Shown: in pieces, positions 53,798 to 63,746 of the stretch
Layout: every line of letters begins with the position of its first letter
Position numbering within the stretch: position 1 is the stretch's first letter
Virus record (IMG/VR): IMGVR_UViG_3300032322_001295
Coordinates: 1 to 64,000 of that record
From: a virus
Length of the DNA: 64,000 bases
Reading direction: 5' to 3' (one strand)
The notes under the pieces: model-generated
Databases searched by the model: none
Told to the model about the DNA's origin: nothing
What the model saw: the letters and a program-made list of their open reading frames with translations, nothing else
Position numbers and translations under genes: made by a program

Positions 53798-56412
53798 TAT
53801 ACGGAGAGTTTTATCCAGTGCCATTAGAGAGCTTACCAAAAGACGAGCAGGAAAAATATGCTAAGTCTTTAATGGATAGCTATATAGAACAGAATCACAG
53901 GGATGGTGGGCTTCAAATGAATGTGCCACTTGAAAGCACTTCTGTTCGTTCTCGCATGGACAAAATAACCTATTGCCGCGCTCTTTGGAATAACGAACTT
54001 GATGATGCAAGGTTTGGTTATCTGTACAATAAGATAGACAAGCAGGTTCATGACAGTCAATCTGGAATAGATGATATTATTACTCTTGAGATGCCTGCAC
54101 GTGTACGTAACATTCCAATAGTAAGACCAAAGCTACAAGCACTTATATCTGAAGAAATGTCAAGACCTGTTGTTACCAAAGTAATTGGAATGACAGATGA
54201 AATAGTTGGCAAGAAATTAGAAAACATTAAGAATGACATTTTAGATAAGCAACTGCAAAAGATAAAGCAGAATCAACTTATAAATGCTACCAATCGAGCT
54301 TTGCTACAAATGCAACAGCAAATGATGCAGCAGTTAGCGCAGGATCCTCAGGCGCAACAGATGATTATTCAGATGCAAGTTGAATTAGAGCATTTGCAAA
54401 ACTTACTACAAAATGACATTGTAATAACAGGTGAAGAAGTAAGAAGAATCAGAGAATATTATCAGTATTCACATAAAGAGTTTGAGGAAAAGCTTTGTTC
54501 GCAAGCATTAGAAGAGTTTGTAGACAGCAAAAGGTTACGACACTTAATGAATAACTTCTTTGAGGAAATGATGATTACCGGTGAACCTATTTGGTATTGC
54601 GACTGGGAGCCTGGATTATCTGAACCCGAAGTTAGACTAATAAGACCTGAATATCTTTGGTATCAAGCAAACGAAGCGGCAAAGTATTTACACGAACTAG
54701 ACTGGATAGTAGAATATAGTCCAATGTCAATAGGACAAGTTATTCAATATTACGGAGCAGACATAACAGAAGAAAACTTAGAAACATTAAGAAGCGAGTT
54801 TCCAATGTTTTCGCAAGATGCGTGGTACAGAACAAATCTTACTAACTTTCCAGATGGCAGTCCATCGGGTTGGTATAGTGGTAATGATTATTTGTACTCA
54901 CACCAAGTAGACACTTATAAAGTAAATTGGAAAGAACAAGTTGAAGTTTATGCATTGTATTCAGAAAACAAAAACTATACTCCCTACTTCTCGGAGAAGC
55001 CGCCTTTCGTTAAATTCCTCACGCCGGAAGAGTATAAAGATCTTACTGCCACAGAATCAAAAAGAAAACGTCTTGAAAAAAAAGGACAGAAAATACTTAA
55101 AGCATATCGTGTTGACAGATGGTCAGGTGTCCGAATAGGAACAATGACTTACATTAAAATAAAAAAACATGATTTTCAATATCGCACTCATGACAGGCTT
55201 TCAGACATTGCGTTACCATACATAGGATTTGCTAACAACAGATTCTATAAAGCATATTCTCCGTTATGGGAAACTAAAGACATTCAGGAACTGTACAACA
55301 TACTGCATTATCAAGAAGAACTCTTGATTGCATTATCTGGTGTTAAAGGTATTATTTATGACCTATCGCAAATGCCAAGCGGTATGACACCACAAGAGGT
55401 AATGTACTACATGAAACAAGGTCTTGGTTTGATCGAAACGGTTAAACCAAATGGTAAAGCAGTACGTACTTCTTTTAATCAGTTTGCTACATACGATATG
55501 ACTGTATCTCCTGCAATACAATCAATAATGATTATTAAGGAATCACTCAATACATTAGCTGGTGAGATTACTGGGGTAACAAGACAAAAGACAGGACAGG
55601 TACTTGCATCAGATCAAGTAGGTACATCGCAAATGGCATTGGCGCAATCTAATGTTGTTACTGAGTATTACTTTATGAAAACCGATGAACTAAATGAACT
55701 TTTATTTACTAGACTTTGTAACATATTTCCATACGCATACGCGGAAGGTAAGCGTGGTATGTACGTAGTAGGCAAAGAAAGACAAGAAATACTAAACATA
55801 CAAAAAGATCAATTGAAAGGAGAGTTTAGAACTATAGTAAACTCAGGTAGCAAAGAACGTGAGATAATGCGTACGGCAAAACAGATGGCTCAGATGAAGT
55901 TCCAACAAGGACAGATAGGTGCTTCTGATTTTCTTGATTTACTAGATACTGATACTATGTTTGAAATGCGCAAACTATTAAAAGATGCAGAACAACGCGT
56001 ATTAGAAACTACTCAAAAAATGCAAAGCGATTCTGCAGAACAACAGAAACAAGCACAGATAGAAGTTGAGCAAATGAAGATGCAGATGCAACAACAAATA
56101 GCACAAATGTCTAGTCAAGTTGAAGGGCAACTATTACAACTTAAAGGACAAATAGACTTGCAAAAAGAGCAAATGAAAATACAAAACGCACAGACTCAAA
56201 TGCAAGTACAACAACAAGCAGAACAACAAAAATTAGAAATAGAACAAGAAAAAGTAGAAAACGAGAAACAAGTTGAGTTAGCTTATCTTAACTTTGCATA
56301 TACAGAACTCGAGGTTAATGCGACGAACCAACGAGCACAGATGCTGATAAATAGAGCGAAAACAGCACTAGAAATGAAATCGTCCGCTAAAAAAGAACGT
56401 GTAAAAGACTAA
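53794..56412 (+). CDS. Portal protein
   Basis: This 872-residue protein directly follows TerL, where crAss-like portals lie. It has the mixed alpha/beta portal core (QAWYRTNLTNFPDG, YKAYSPLWETKDIQELYN) and a long Gln-rich helical C-terminus from residue ~730 (QMKMQMQQQIAQMSSQ). The latter resembles the C-terminal barrel helices of large podovirus portals. A second Gln-rich coiled stretch sits near residues 165-195 (LLQMQQQMMQQLAQDPQAQQ). The dodecameric ring would be the DNA gateway and packaging motor dock. Confidence 0.9.
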   Translation: MIYGEFYPVPLESLPKDEQEKYAKSLMDSYIEQNHRDGGLQMNVPLESTSVRSRMDKITYCRALWNNELDDARFGYLYNKIDKQVHDSQSGIDDIITLEMPARVRNIPIVRPKLQALISEEMSRPVVTKVIGMTDEIVGKKLENIKNDILDKQLQKIKQNQLINATNRALLQMQQQMMQQLAQDPQAQQMIIQMQVELEHLQNLLQNDIVITGEEVRRIREYYQYSHKEFEEKLCSQALEEFVDSKRLRHLMNNFFEEMMITGEPIWYCDWEPGLSEPEVRLIRPEYLWYQANEAAKYLHELDWIVEYSPMSIGQVIQYYGADITEENLETLRSEFPMFSQDAWYRTNLTNFPDGSPSGWYSGNDYLYSHQVDTYKVNWKEQVEVYALYSENKNYTPYFSEKPPFVKFLTPEEYKDLTATESKRKRLEKKGQKILKAYRVDRWSGVRIGTMTYIKIKKHDFQYRTHDRLSDIALPYIGFANNRFYKAYSPLWETKDIQELYNILHYQEELLIALSGVKGIIYDLSQMPSGMTPQEVMYYMKQGLGLIETVKPNGKAVRTSFNQFATYDMTVSPAIQSIMIIKESLNTLAGEITGVTRQKTGQVLASDQVGTSQMALAQSNVVTEYYFMKTDELNELLFTRLCNIFPYAYAEGKRGMYVVGKERQEILNIQKDQLKGEFRTIVNSGSKEREIMRTAKQMAQMKFQQGQIGASDFLDLLDTDTMFEMRKLLKDAEQRVLETTQKMQSDSAEQQKQAQIEVEQMKMQMQQQIAQMSSQVEGQLLQLKGQIDLQKEQMKIQNAQTQMQVQQQAEQQKLEIEQEKVENEKQVELAYLNFAYTELEVNATNQRAQMLINRAKTALEMKSSAKKERVKD

Positions 56413-56416
56413 GAAC

Positions 56417-57550
56417 ATGGAAAACGAAAACAACTTTGTAGACACATCGGGTGCAGATTTTGCCACTCAGTTTAAAGCTCCTGATATGGATTTTCAGGAT
56501 GACTTCTTTGGTGACGAAGGATTACAAGAACAAGATGATGTTCAAGAAAACTTTGATGAGTTTGATAATCCAATCGATAATGACGATAATGATTATCAAA
56601 ACAATAATAATGATAACAATTCTGAAAATACTACTGGAAACCCGGTATTAGATTCTTATTTGCAATGGGCCATAGAAAGAAATATCGATGTAAGAAATCA
56701 AGGCATTGATGTAGATAACTTTGATGCCGATGCAATGGATAAATTAGTAGGTGAATACTATATCCAAAAGAAACTTGGTGGCGTAGACCCTCGCATAGCA
56801 GAACTATCTGAGCAAGGTATAAGTCTTGACGAGTACATGCAGCATAAAAACTATTTGCAAGGTATTGCCAATCAAGATCCAGTACAGTTGTACAAGGCAT
56901 CAATGTATGACCATTTGCTTAAATCAGAATCGCAACTAGGTTCTATTAACGTAGATCAATATGGTAATCCTGATGATGCAAGTATGAGATATCTTGTAAA
57001 TGAAGTAGAGCGTAGAGTACAAAATATGAATCCAGATGCTATTAAACAGAGAGGACAGCAGATTCAACAGTCTTACATGCAGGAAATAAATAGACTTCCT
57101 GATAACTTAATTCAGCAACAACAACAGAAATATACATCCGAACTTCAGAGGTATAACACCGAAGTCGAAGAGCTTACAAGTTTATTTAAAGATAGGCTTT
57201 CAAAAAGTGATAATCTTGTCATTGACTTCTCAGGCCAGTCCGAGAAAGATGATTTTATCAATTATATGAAACAGAATCTTGAAATACACAATTATCAAGG
57301 TCAGCAGGTGGTGCCCCTGTTACACCGATTGCAAAACGACGCTGAATATTTGGCCACTACTATGAGGTTGTTGCACATGCACGATAAAGGTTATTTCACA
57401 GACTTGAAAAATATGGAGCGCAACGCTGCATTCAAAAAGTTAAGTGTAACACCAGTATTGAGCAAAAACTCTAAACAACAATCAACGGGCGGACCTGGAA
57501 AGTATGTAGATACATCTGACCCGAATTATTTAAAAAGATTTAAACGCTAA
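56417..57550 (+). CDS. Acidic scaffold-like protein
   Basis: Between portal and capsid genes, where scaffolding or prohead-core proteins lie. The first ~75 residues are Asp/Asn-rich and disordered; the middle is helical, with Gln-rich segments. The 377-residue length suits a scaffold. No protease motif is visible. The assignment is from position and composition; a minor capsid-associated role is the main alternative. Confidence 0.7.
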   Translation: MENENNFVDTSGADFATQFKAPDMDFQDDFFGDEGLQEQDDVQENFDEFDNPIDNDDNDYQNNNNDNNSENTTGNPVLDSYLQWAIERNIDVRNQGIDVDNFDADAMDKLVGEYYIQKKLGGVDPRIAELSEQGISLDEYMQHKNYLQGIANQDPVQLYKASMYDHLLKSESQLGSINVDQYGNPDDASMRYLVNEVERRVQNMNPDAIKQRGQQIQQSYMQEINRLPDNLIQQQQQKYTSELQRYNTEVEELTSLFKDRLSKSDNLVIDFSGQSEKDDFINYMKQNLEIHNYQGQQVVPLLHRLQNDAEYLATTMRLLHMHDKGYFTDLKNMERNAAFKKLSVTPVLSKNSKQQSTGGPGKYVDTSDPNYLKRFKR

Positions 57551-57555
57551 AAAAA

Positions 57556-59118
57556 ATGGGACTCGAAAAGTTTGGCGTAGCCGGACGAGTTGTTGTAGGT
57601 AATCCACGTGATTTGACTAACTTCAAAATGACAGACTACAATAACCTCCGCAATATCGCAGCAGTTCGCCCTGACGTTATTCAGGGACTATTCAAACATT
57701 TTTCTGAAAGAACAGGTATGATTACCGAGCTTCTTTATTACATGAAAAGTAACTACGATCCAACTGTAGAAAGATTTAAGCAACAGAACTTTGGTCAGCA
57801 AAAATCAGCATGGGCAAAGAACTTCAAGATGCTTAACAATCTTGAATACGCTTGGTGTTCTCCTGCACCTTCAGGATGGGTGTATCGTATTACTACTGCT
57901 CCTGACGATGACAATGGTTTTGTTGGTCGTTACCATCGTGAGTTTTACTTTAATGTAAACAAACAACTTGGTGACAAAGATGATGTATTATTGCTTGCCG
58001 ATGGTACTACACAAATCATCATTACCAAACAACCAGAAGCACAAGCTGACGGAACACTTCGCATTCGTGCAAGACTTCTTACTAAAGAAGGAGAATGGGG
58101 TCAAGCTATTCCAATATACTTACTTGAAGTAGGTCAAGAAGTATCACCTCCTATCTACAACATGAAGCCTGAAGCATCAGAGCATGGTAGCAAAAGCCGT
58201 GTATCTTTTGGCGAATGGCATCGTGGTTGGATGACAACTATGCGTTGGGAATGGAACATCACAGGTCATGCTGCTCACGTTAAAACCGACAAATCTCCAA
58301 TGGGTATCGTTTACACAAACGACAAAGGAGAAATCGAGAATTACTGGACAGAAACTTGGAGATACCAAATGTGGAAAAATGCTTACGAGCATATGGACAA
58401 TCAGTTGTTCTGGGGTATGTCATACACCGACAATGAAGGTCGCTTCCAAAAAGATGAGCGTGGCTACCGCTATTACTCTGGTATGGGTATCTATCATCAG
58501 GCAAATCGCCGTTTAAAGCGCGAGTATGTCAAGATGAATGATTTTTCTATCCTTGATGACCTTATCAAAGGCATGTACAATGATTCAATCGAAACTGGTG
58601 TTAAGCCTGAGATTTTCTTATGTGCTGGCCTTGAATTAAGAACTGACATTGACCGTTTGATTCGTAATGAGTTCAAAGGTTCTCCTGAGGTTCTTTACTT
58701 TGATGGCAAAGGAAACTACCAAGCTGGTGGCACTGGCAATGAAACTATGGGTATTCGTTCTAATTTCCGTTACTACGAAACTCCTGCAGGTAAAATAATC
58801 GTATCAGATTGTCCATATTTTGACAGAAAAGGTATGCCAAGCACTCGTACAAGCGAAGGTAATCGTGAGCAATCTCATCGTGGTATTTTGGTTAACCTTG
58901 CTAAAATGCGTGGTGGTCAAGATGCAATGACTATGGTTACTCTACAAGGCCGTCAAAATGTTGTTGGTAAAGTACACGGTATGTCAGATCCTGGACCCGG
59001 TGGTGCATTAACAACTACAGCTGACGTACAAGGTGAGCACATGCTTACAATGCAGGGTATTGCTTTGCATAACCCTAACTGTATGGCAGAGCTTAAACTT
59101 GCTCGCGGTCGTCGATAG
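57556..59118 (+). CDS. Major capsid protein (HK97-fold, crAss-like)
   Basis: The 520-residue product follows the scaffold-like gene with a five-base gap. Its uniform, highly expressed-looking codon use (many C/G third bases), length near 500 and position match crAss-like major capsid proteins. Features include an N-terminal helix (NFKMTDYNNLRNIAAVRP), a long E-loop-like region and a C-terminal Gly-rich segment. HK97 fold is known for the family; it is inferred here. Confidence 0.88.
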   Translation: MGLEKFGVAGRVVVGNPRDLTNFKMTDYNNLRNIAAVRPDVIQGLFKHFSERTGMITELLYYMKSNYDPTVERFKQQNFGQQKSAWAKNFKMLNNLEYAWCSPAPSGWVYRITTAPDDDNGFVGRYHREFYFNVNKQLGDKDDVLLLADGTTQIIITKQPEAQADGTLRIRARLLTKEGEWGQAIPIYLLEVGQEVSPPIYNMKPEASEHGSKSRVSFGEWHRGWMTTMRWEWNITGHAAHVKTDKSPMGIVYTNDKGEIENYWTETWRYQMWKNAYEHMDNQLFWGMSYTDNEGRFQKDERGYRYYSGMGIYHQANRRLKREYVKMNDFSILDDLIKGMYNDSIETGVKPEIFLCAGLELRTDIDRLIRNEFKGSPEVLYFDGKGNYQAGGTGNETMGIRSNFRYYETPAGKIIVSDCPYFDRKGMPSTRTSEGNREQSHRGILVNLAKMRGGQDAMTMVTLQGRQNVVGKVHGMSDPGPGGALTTTADVQGEHMLTMQGIALHNPNCMAELKLARGRR

Positions 59119-59147
59119 TATTTATTAACTTAAAAGTGAAACAGATT

Positions 59148-60335
59148 ATGAACAATGCAATTTTTTATCCAAAACAACACGAAGAACTTTTAAGAAAGGC
59201 AGGACTACTTGGAACTGGTTTTCTTGAAGTCAGAGCGGTACAAAGGTACAAAATACAAAATGTTAGCGAAGATGGTATTACTTTTCGTGAAGAGAAAAGA
59301 CCTGAAATAGATGACATAGCAACAGGCAATACATCACCAGTTTTTGACAGTTCTGGTTTGATTGCTGGCTATTGGGCAAATGGTCTCACATCGGAAGAAA
59401 AGAGAATCATTAACGAGGAGTGTGGTGTTCCATTCTTTTATTTGAATGAGCCAAACAATCCACTAACAGGAAAGCCTTACCACCCTGACACAGTTCTTTC
59501 TTTAAACGAAGGGCAACTTTTTAATCTTTCTAATCCGCGCGATGTAGCTTATGTGCGTGTTCTTTTTGAGGTTGTATCTACAATCGGCAAAGACAAGCAA
59601 GAAGCTATGGACCATGGAGCATTCTTTTATTTCTTTTCTAAAGAAGAAGAAAAGCAGGAGAAAGAGAAAGAAATAAAAAAGAGAAAAGGTGCTGCTGCAC
59701 TCATTGACAAACTTAGCAAAAAACAGAAACGTGACTGTGTAAGAATACTTATTCTTGATGGTGACTATCCTGCCGATCCTTATATTAATGAAGACATTGC
59801 TGAGGAAATCTTTGATGAGGTTGCATTTTCTATGCCTTACGAAGTGTTGCGTGCTTATGATACTGAAAAGAAAGAAAACTATATTTGTGCTAAAGCATTG
59901 ATACATTCAGGTCATATTGAAGCAAATAGTATTGATGGTCCATACTTTAAAAACCCAACGGTTTATGGACAGAAAACACATCTTGCTGATAGCTTAAGCG
60001 AACTGATGGTTAAAATCGATACGCATTTTGACTTGATGAAAGCTTACAGGGAACTTGAAGGTATTGTTGTTGGCGAAAACAGAATCGAAAAAGAAAGATT
60101 CATTCGTGACGCTGCATCTGTATCGTTTCTTTCCAAACATGGACTTTATGAAAAAGGAGAACAACCTAATGTTGCAGTTGTAGCAAAAAAGCAAGTTCCG
60201 GCAAATTTAAAGTTTATGAATGTAAAGCAGTTGATTGACTACATGGATAATGAAAATATTGTTCATGATTTCACAGAAAACTCAAACCTTAAGGAAGCAA
60301 AGGAATATCTGACTAACTACATCGATAATCAATAA
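59148..60335 (+). CDS. Putative structural or capsid-associated protein
   Basis: A GTG at 59136 opens the frame, but the ATG at 59148 (MNNAIFYPKQHEELLRK) is preferred. The 395-residue product has a central Lys/Glu-rich helical stretch (EEEKQEKEKEIKKRKG) and ends with a helical acidic segment. It is between MCP and a connector-type gene. In crAss-like phages this position holds head-tail joining or internal proteins. No family is recognised. Confidence 0.7.
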   Translation: MNNAIFYPKQHEELLRKAGLLGTGFLEVRAVQRYKIQNVSEDGITFREEKRPEIDDIATGNTSPVFDSSGLIAGYWANGLTSEEKRIINEECGVPFFYLNEPNNPLTGKPYHPDTVLSLNEGQLFNLSNPRDVAYVRVLFEVVSTIGKDKQEAMDHGAFFYFFSKEEEKQEKEKEIKKRKGAAALIDKLSKKQKRDCVRILILDGDYPADPYINEDIAEEIFDEVAFSMPYEVLRAYDTEKKENYICAKALIHSGHIEANSIDGPYFKNPTVYGQKTHLADSLSELMVKIDTHFDLMKAYRELEGIVVGENRIEKERFIRDAASVSFLSKHGLYEKGEQPNVAVVAKKQVPANLKFMNVKQLIDYMDNENIVHDFTENSNLKEAKEYLTNYIDNQ

Positions 60336-61057
60336 TGGTCCCAGTAGTTGAAGTATATAAGGCGGTACTTGCTGAACTAAAGCATTACAATACCACTAGC
60401 ATGACACCTGATGAGTTTAACTATCACATCTGGATAGCTACGCTAGAGTATGTCAAGAATAGGTATTGGGCCCACGAACAGCATCAAAAACAGATAGACG
60501 ATCTGTCTGTCATAAAGGTTGTAACAGATGGCATTGCAGGATTTCCTGCTCCATTGGTAAACCTTGGTCCTGCTGTTGCCGGCCAAGAATACGTACAACT
60601 TCCCGCCAACTATCTTCATCTATTGGCTGTATCTGTCAAGGTAAAGTATAAAAACCAACCTTGCGAAGTTGATAACACTATATCTGGGTATATTTCTGCT
60701 ACTCACTTGAAAGATGATTTTAGATTTACCATTGAAGATGACTATTACAAGAAGCCGTCTGCCGAATGGCCAAATCTTTACTACGATCAAAGAGGAAACA
60801 GACTTACATTCAGATGTGGAGACAGTATAGTTCAAGATGTAAAGATTGCATATTTACGATTGCCACAGCGTATAAACTTTGATGTAACAAATCAAAACAA
60901 TGTAAACTCAGAGTTTGCATGGCCTCAGACGCTTGAGATTGTAAAGCATTGTGTAATCTCTTATCTTGAAACCATTAAAGACCCAAGAGTACAGTCAATG
61001 CTTCCGATAACTGAAAGAAATTTTTTACAAACACCCCCGCCTAACGTACCAACGTAG
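60335..61057 (+). CDS. Head-tail connector / adaptor-type protein
   Basis: A 240-residue protein with an N-terminal helical bundle (VEVYKAVLAELKHYN, then TPDEFNYHIWIATLEYVKNRYW), followed by strands and a helical end (LEIVKHCVISYLETIKDPR). This all-alpha plus beta-insert layout fits head-completion adaptors that stack on the portal. The start overlaps the preceding stop by one base (TAATG). Confidence 0.7.
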   Translation: MVPVVEVYKAVLAELKHYNTTSMTPDEFNYHIWIATLEYVKNRYWAHEQHQKQIDDLSVIKVVTDGIAGFPAPLVNLGPAVAGQEYVQLPANYLHLLAVSVKVKYKNQPCEVDNTISGYISATHLKDDFRFTIEDDYYKKPSAEWPNLYYDQRGNRLTFRCGDSIVQDVKIAYLRLPQRINFDVTNQNNVNSEFAWPQTLEIVKHCVISYLETIKDPRVQSMLPITERNFLQTPPPNVPT

Positions 61058-61076
61058 CGGTAAATAATTTAATAAC

Positions 61077-62252
61077 ATGCAAAGTAATGCTCAAAAACTT
61101 TGGATCCCGAATCCAAACGCAGGTACACTAGTGGATGTTGAAGCACTACAAGGGCCTGATTTTGCAAATGAAGTGCGTATTGTAGACCAAATCTCAATAC
61201 TATCTACATCTGTAACACGTTGCCAAAAGGTTTGCGCATCACCATGTGAAGAAAACATCTGGACTATTGAGTTCGGTGATGTTGACTTTGGTGATTGCAA
61301 TGCTTGCGGCAAATCAGTAGGATTTACTCTGTTGCTTAACAGAAATCCTGATTTTGATAATCAAACGTATTTTGAATACAATCAACGTAGGCAGTATGTT
61401 TACCAAGGTAATCTTTCTGGCGTAGTAACAGGTGTTGACCTTGCTACATGGTTTGAAAGTTACATCAATGACTTGATTAATCAAAACGATCAACACGATC
61501 AGTTTTTGGTAAGCGTAACAAGAAGCACTGATACTCTTACACTTACGTTTCCATGTTCTGGTCTTATTGCATACAGTTTGATTGGTATATATCAGTTACC
61601 AAACAACAATCTTGCAACTGCAGAAATACCAGTATTTACTGAAACGCAAGAAGCAGTAGAAGCTGTATTGAGCCGCGAAAAACTACTTCAGCAGTTTCCA
61701 CAAGAAATCGGTCACGTATTTGGAGAAGCTCCACGCGACCAATGGATGTGGTGCCAGACTGTTTGCGTTATTACACTGAGAGGTTGTATTGATGCTTGCA
61801 GTAACTTCTTTGATAATCAGAATAGCGGTCATCTACATACCGGCGCAACTCCATTTGATTTGTTGCTTTACGTAGATAGTTCTGCCCCTGGTTTTGCTGA
61901 TTTCATTGCAGCATTAAATAACTTGTTCCCTAATGCTTGTGACCTTGATACTCTTCCAGGTTTTCAATCTGGTGTACAAGGACCATTAACTGGCATTGAT
62001 ATTACATCTATTGTTGATAACATTGATGCTGTAAATGGTACACTTATCAATGTTACTATTGGTTCATTGTCATTCAGTGTAACAGCTACAAGTGGAGCTG
62101 ACATAGCTTCTGAAATTGATGCATTGTTTGGTGTAGGAACAGCAGCAACATATTCTGCTCCCGACATTTCATTTGGTGTGCCTCTTGATAACTTTGGTTC
62201 AACTGCTGTTATCAGCATTGTATCTGATCCAGTTAACTACGTAGGCGAGTAA
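61077..62252 (+). CDS. Large beta-rich structural protein
   Basis: A 391-residue protein with N-terminal WIPNPNAG, several Cys (RCQKVCASPCEENIW and CNACGK) and a beta-rich body. The Cys spacing recalls the other Cys-motif virion proteins here. From position after the adaptor it may be a ring, tail or head-fibre-anchor protein. No family is recognised. It overlaps the next gene by one base. Confidence 0.7.
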   Translation: MQSNAQKLWIPNPNAGTLVDVEALQGPDFANEVRIVDQISILSTSVTRCQKVCASPCEENIWTIEFGDVDFGDCNACGKSVGFTLLLNRNPDFDNQTYFEYNQRRQYVYQGNLSGVVTGVDLATWFESYINDLINQNDQHDQFLVSVTRSTDTLTLTFPCSGLIAYSLIGIYQLPNNNLATAEIPVFTETQEAVEAVLSREKLLQQFPQEIGHVFGEAPRDQWMWCQTVCVITLRGCIDACSNFFDNQNSGHLHTGATPFDLLLYVDSSAPGFADFIAALNNLFPNACDLDTLPGFQSGVQGPLTGIDITSIVDNIDAVNGTLINVTIGSLSFSVTATSGADIASEIDALFGVGTAATYSAPDISFGVPLDNFGSTAVISIVSDPVNYVGE

Positions 62253-62671
62253 TGATGATACTGAGCGAGACCTTGTTCTTTTCTGTCTTAGTTTCGCTTT
62301 TTACACAGGGTTTGAGTGCCGCTGCCAACAACGGCGGCATTCTATACCCGATTAAAGCGTGGATGGAAAATATATCTAGGTCAAAAAAACTAGACAACAA
62401 AAAGATAGAAATATCTGGTTACAAGGAAGTAAGAAGACGACAATACCAATCTTCAGAGTGGATTAACCCGGCATTGCAAAAGCTTGAACTATTACATCTT
62501 TACCGCAATCTTTGGCACAAGCCATTGCTGACATGTATGGTATGTATGTCTTCTTTTTATGGAACATTGATTTACTGGATTATGTATAACCAGTACCCAT
62601 TATATATTTGGATTCTAGGTATTCCGATATCATCAGCAATAACTGTATTAACCCATAAACTACGAACATGA
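62252..62671 (+). CDS. Membrane protein in the head-tail module
   Basis: The 139-residue protein has an N-terminal hydrophobic segment (TLFFSVLVSLFTQGLSA) and two C-terminal helices (LLTCMVCMSSFYGTLIYWIM, YPLYIWILGIPISSAITVL), separated by a basic loop. Membrane proteins are unusual between connector genes. It could be involved in ejection through the inner membrane or in envelope binding. TAATG/ATGA overlaps on both sides tie it to its neighbours. Confidence 0.65.
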   Translation: MMILSETLFFSVLVSLFTQGLSAAANNGGILYPIKAWMENISRSKKLDNKKIEISGYKEVRRRQYQSSEWINPALQKLELLHLYRNLWHKPLLTCMVCMSSFYGTLIYWIMYNQYPLYIWILGIPISSAITVLTHKLRT

Positions 62672-63297
62672 GTTTTCAAAGCCTTGAAGCAGTAACATCA
62701 AGATTGATGAATGACTTGATAGCTGTTTATGACGATACAAGATTAAACAGAAAGATAGTACGCGATAAAGTGCTTGTTGCAAGGGCAAATATTTTATCTA
62801 AGTATCTTCGTCAAAATCTTGGTTCTATTGCGGGTCAATACTACAATCAGTGTTGCTTCGAGGTAAATTGTGAACCTGTGTGCCCGGGTGCGCCAGTAAC
62901 TGTCATCAGAGGAAAGATACCAGAGCTTCTTGCTCAATTAGGTAGAAGAGCATTAAAGTATCTTGGTACCGTAGATGGCAAGCATCCTTTTGAATGGCGC
63001 GATGAATCAAGTACAGAGTTTGTAAGTTATGCCCAGTTTGGTTGTGATAGAAAGAATCCGTACTTTGTTCTTACTGGACAAAAAGTTGATGTATATGACT
63101 TGCCAACAGTAGACACAAAGATACTTATGGTAAAAGGAATATTTGCAGACCCATTTGCATGTGGTTGTCCTGAAGATGATGTGTTTGTGCCGGCCGATCA
63201 CATAGATGAAATAGAACAACAAATCAAAGTAGATTTATCGACATTCTTAATACAAAGAAGAATCGATAAAATGAACAATACAAATAGCGACAACTAA
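62668..63297 (+). CDS. Structural connector-like protein with Cys motif
   Basis: A 209-residue protein with an N-terminal helical part, then CCFEVNCEPVCPG (Cys cluster), and a mixed alpha/beta rest with CGCPEDD near residue 165. It overlaps both neighbours by one to four bases. Probably part of the head-tail interface. No family is recognised. Confidence 0.65.
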   Translation: MSFQSLEAVTSRLMNDLIAVYDDTRLNRKIVRDKVLVARANILSKYLRQNLGSIAGQYYNQCCFEVNCEPVCPGAPVTVIRGKIPELLAQLGRRALKYLGTVDGKHPFEWRDESSTEFVSYAQFGCDRKNPYFVLTGQKVDVYDLPTVDTKILMVKGIFADPFACGCPEDDVFVPADHIDEIEQQIKVDLSTFLIQRRIDKMNNTNSDN

Positions 63298-63746
63298 TGC
63301 CAGGAATACAAAAAAACTTAAAGTACAATGACTTGTACGTTGAAGCACAAAAAAACTATGTTACTACAGATCCTTTTGGTAAAAGGTATATTATTTATCA
63401 AGGTATGCAATTTAAGTTTGATTCATACGAAGACATAGAGGTTGGATGCGGATGTGGTGGAGTAGCAAAAGAAGTTTTAAGACATTACAATATAAATGCA
63501 TTTGCTACTTGCAAAGAAGGAGAATACTTATGGCCGACTCCAAAAGGTTCTAATCTGATGCTTGTAGTAACATCAAAATACTTTGTCGAAACCGATTCTT
63601 TAAAATATCCACCTGTAAAAAGCGCTTACGAAGACGAAACATCAGGAAAGGATGTAGATTTATTTACACCACCATGGAAAAGATCAATACCGAGAGAGGG
63701 GGGACTGTGGTATACAGACCCTTGGGAATCACAAAAAGGAAGTTAA
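63297..63746 (+). CDS. Small structural-type protein
   Basis: A 149-residue protein with GCGCGG (residues ~50-55) and SYEDIEVGCGCGG, and a C-terminal proline-rich part. It overlaps the preceding stop by one base and the next reading frame by 73 bases. No family is recognised; a connector or stopper role is possible by position. Confidence 0.65.
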   Translation: MPGIQKNLKYNDLYVEAQKNYVTTDPFGKRYIIYQGMQFKFDSYEDIEVGCGCGGVAKEVLRHYNINAFATCKEGEYLWPTPKGSNLMLVVTSKYFVETDSLKYPPVKSAYEDETSGKDVDLFTPPWKRSIPREGGLWYTDPWESQKGS

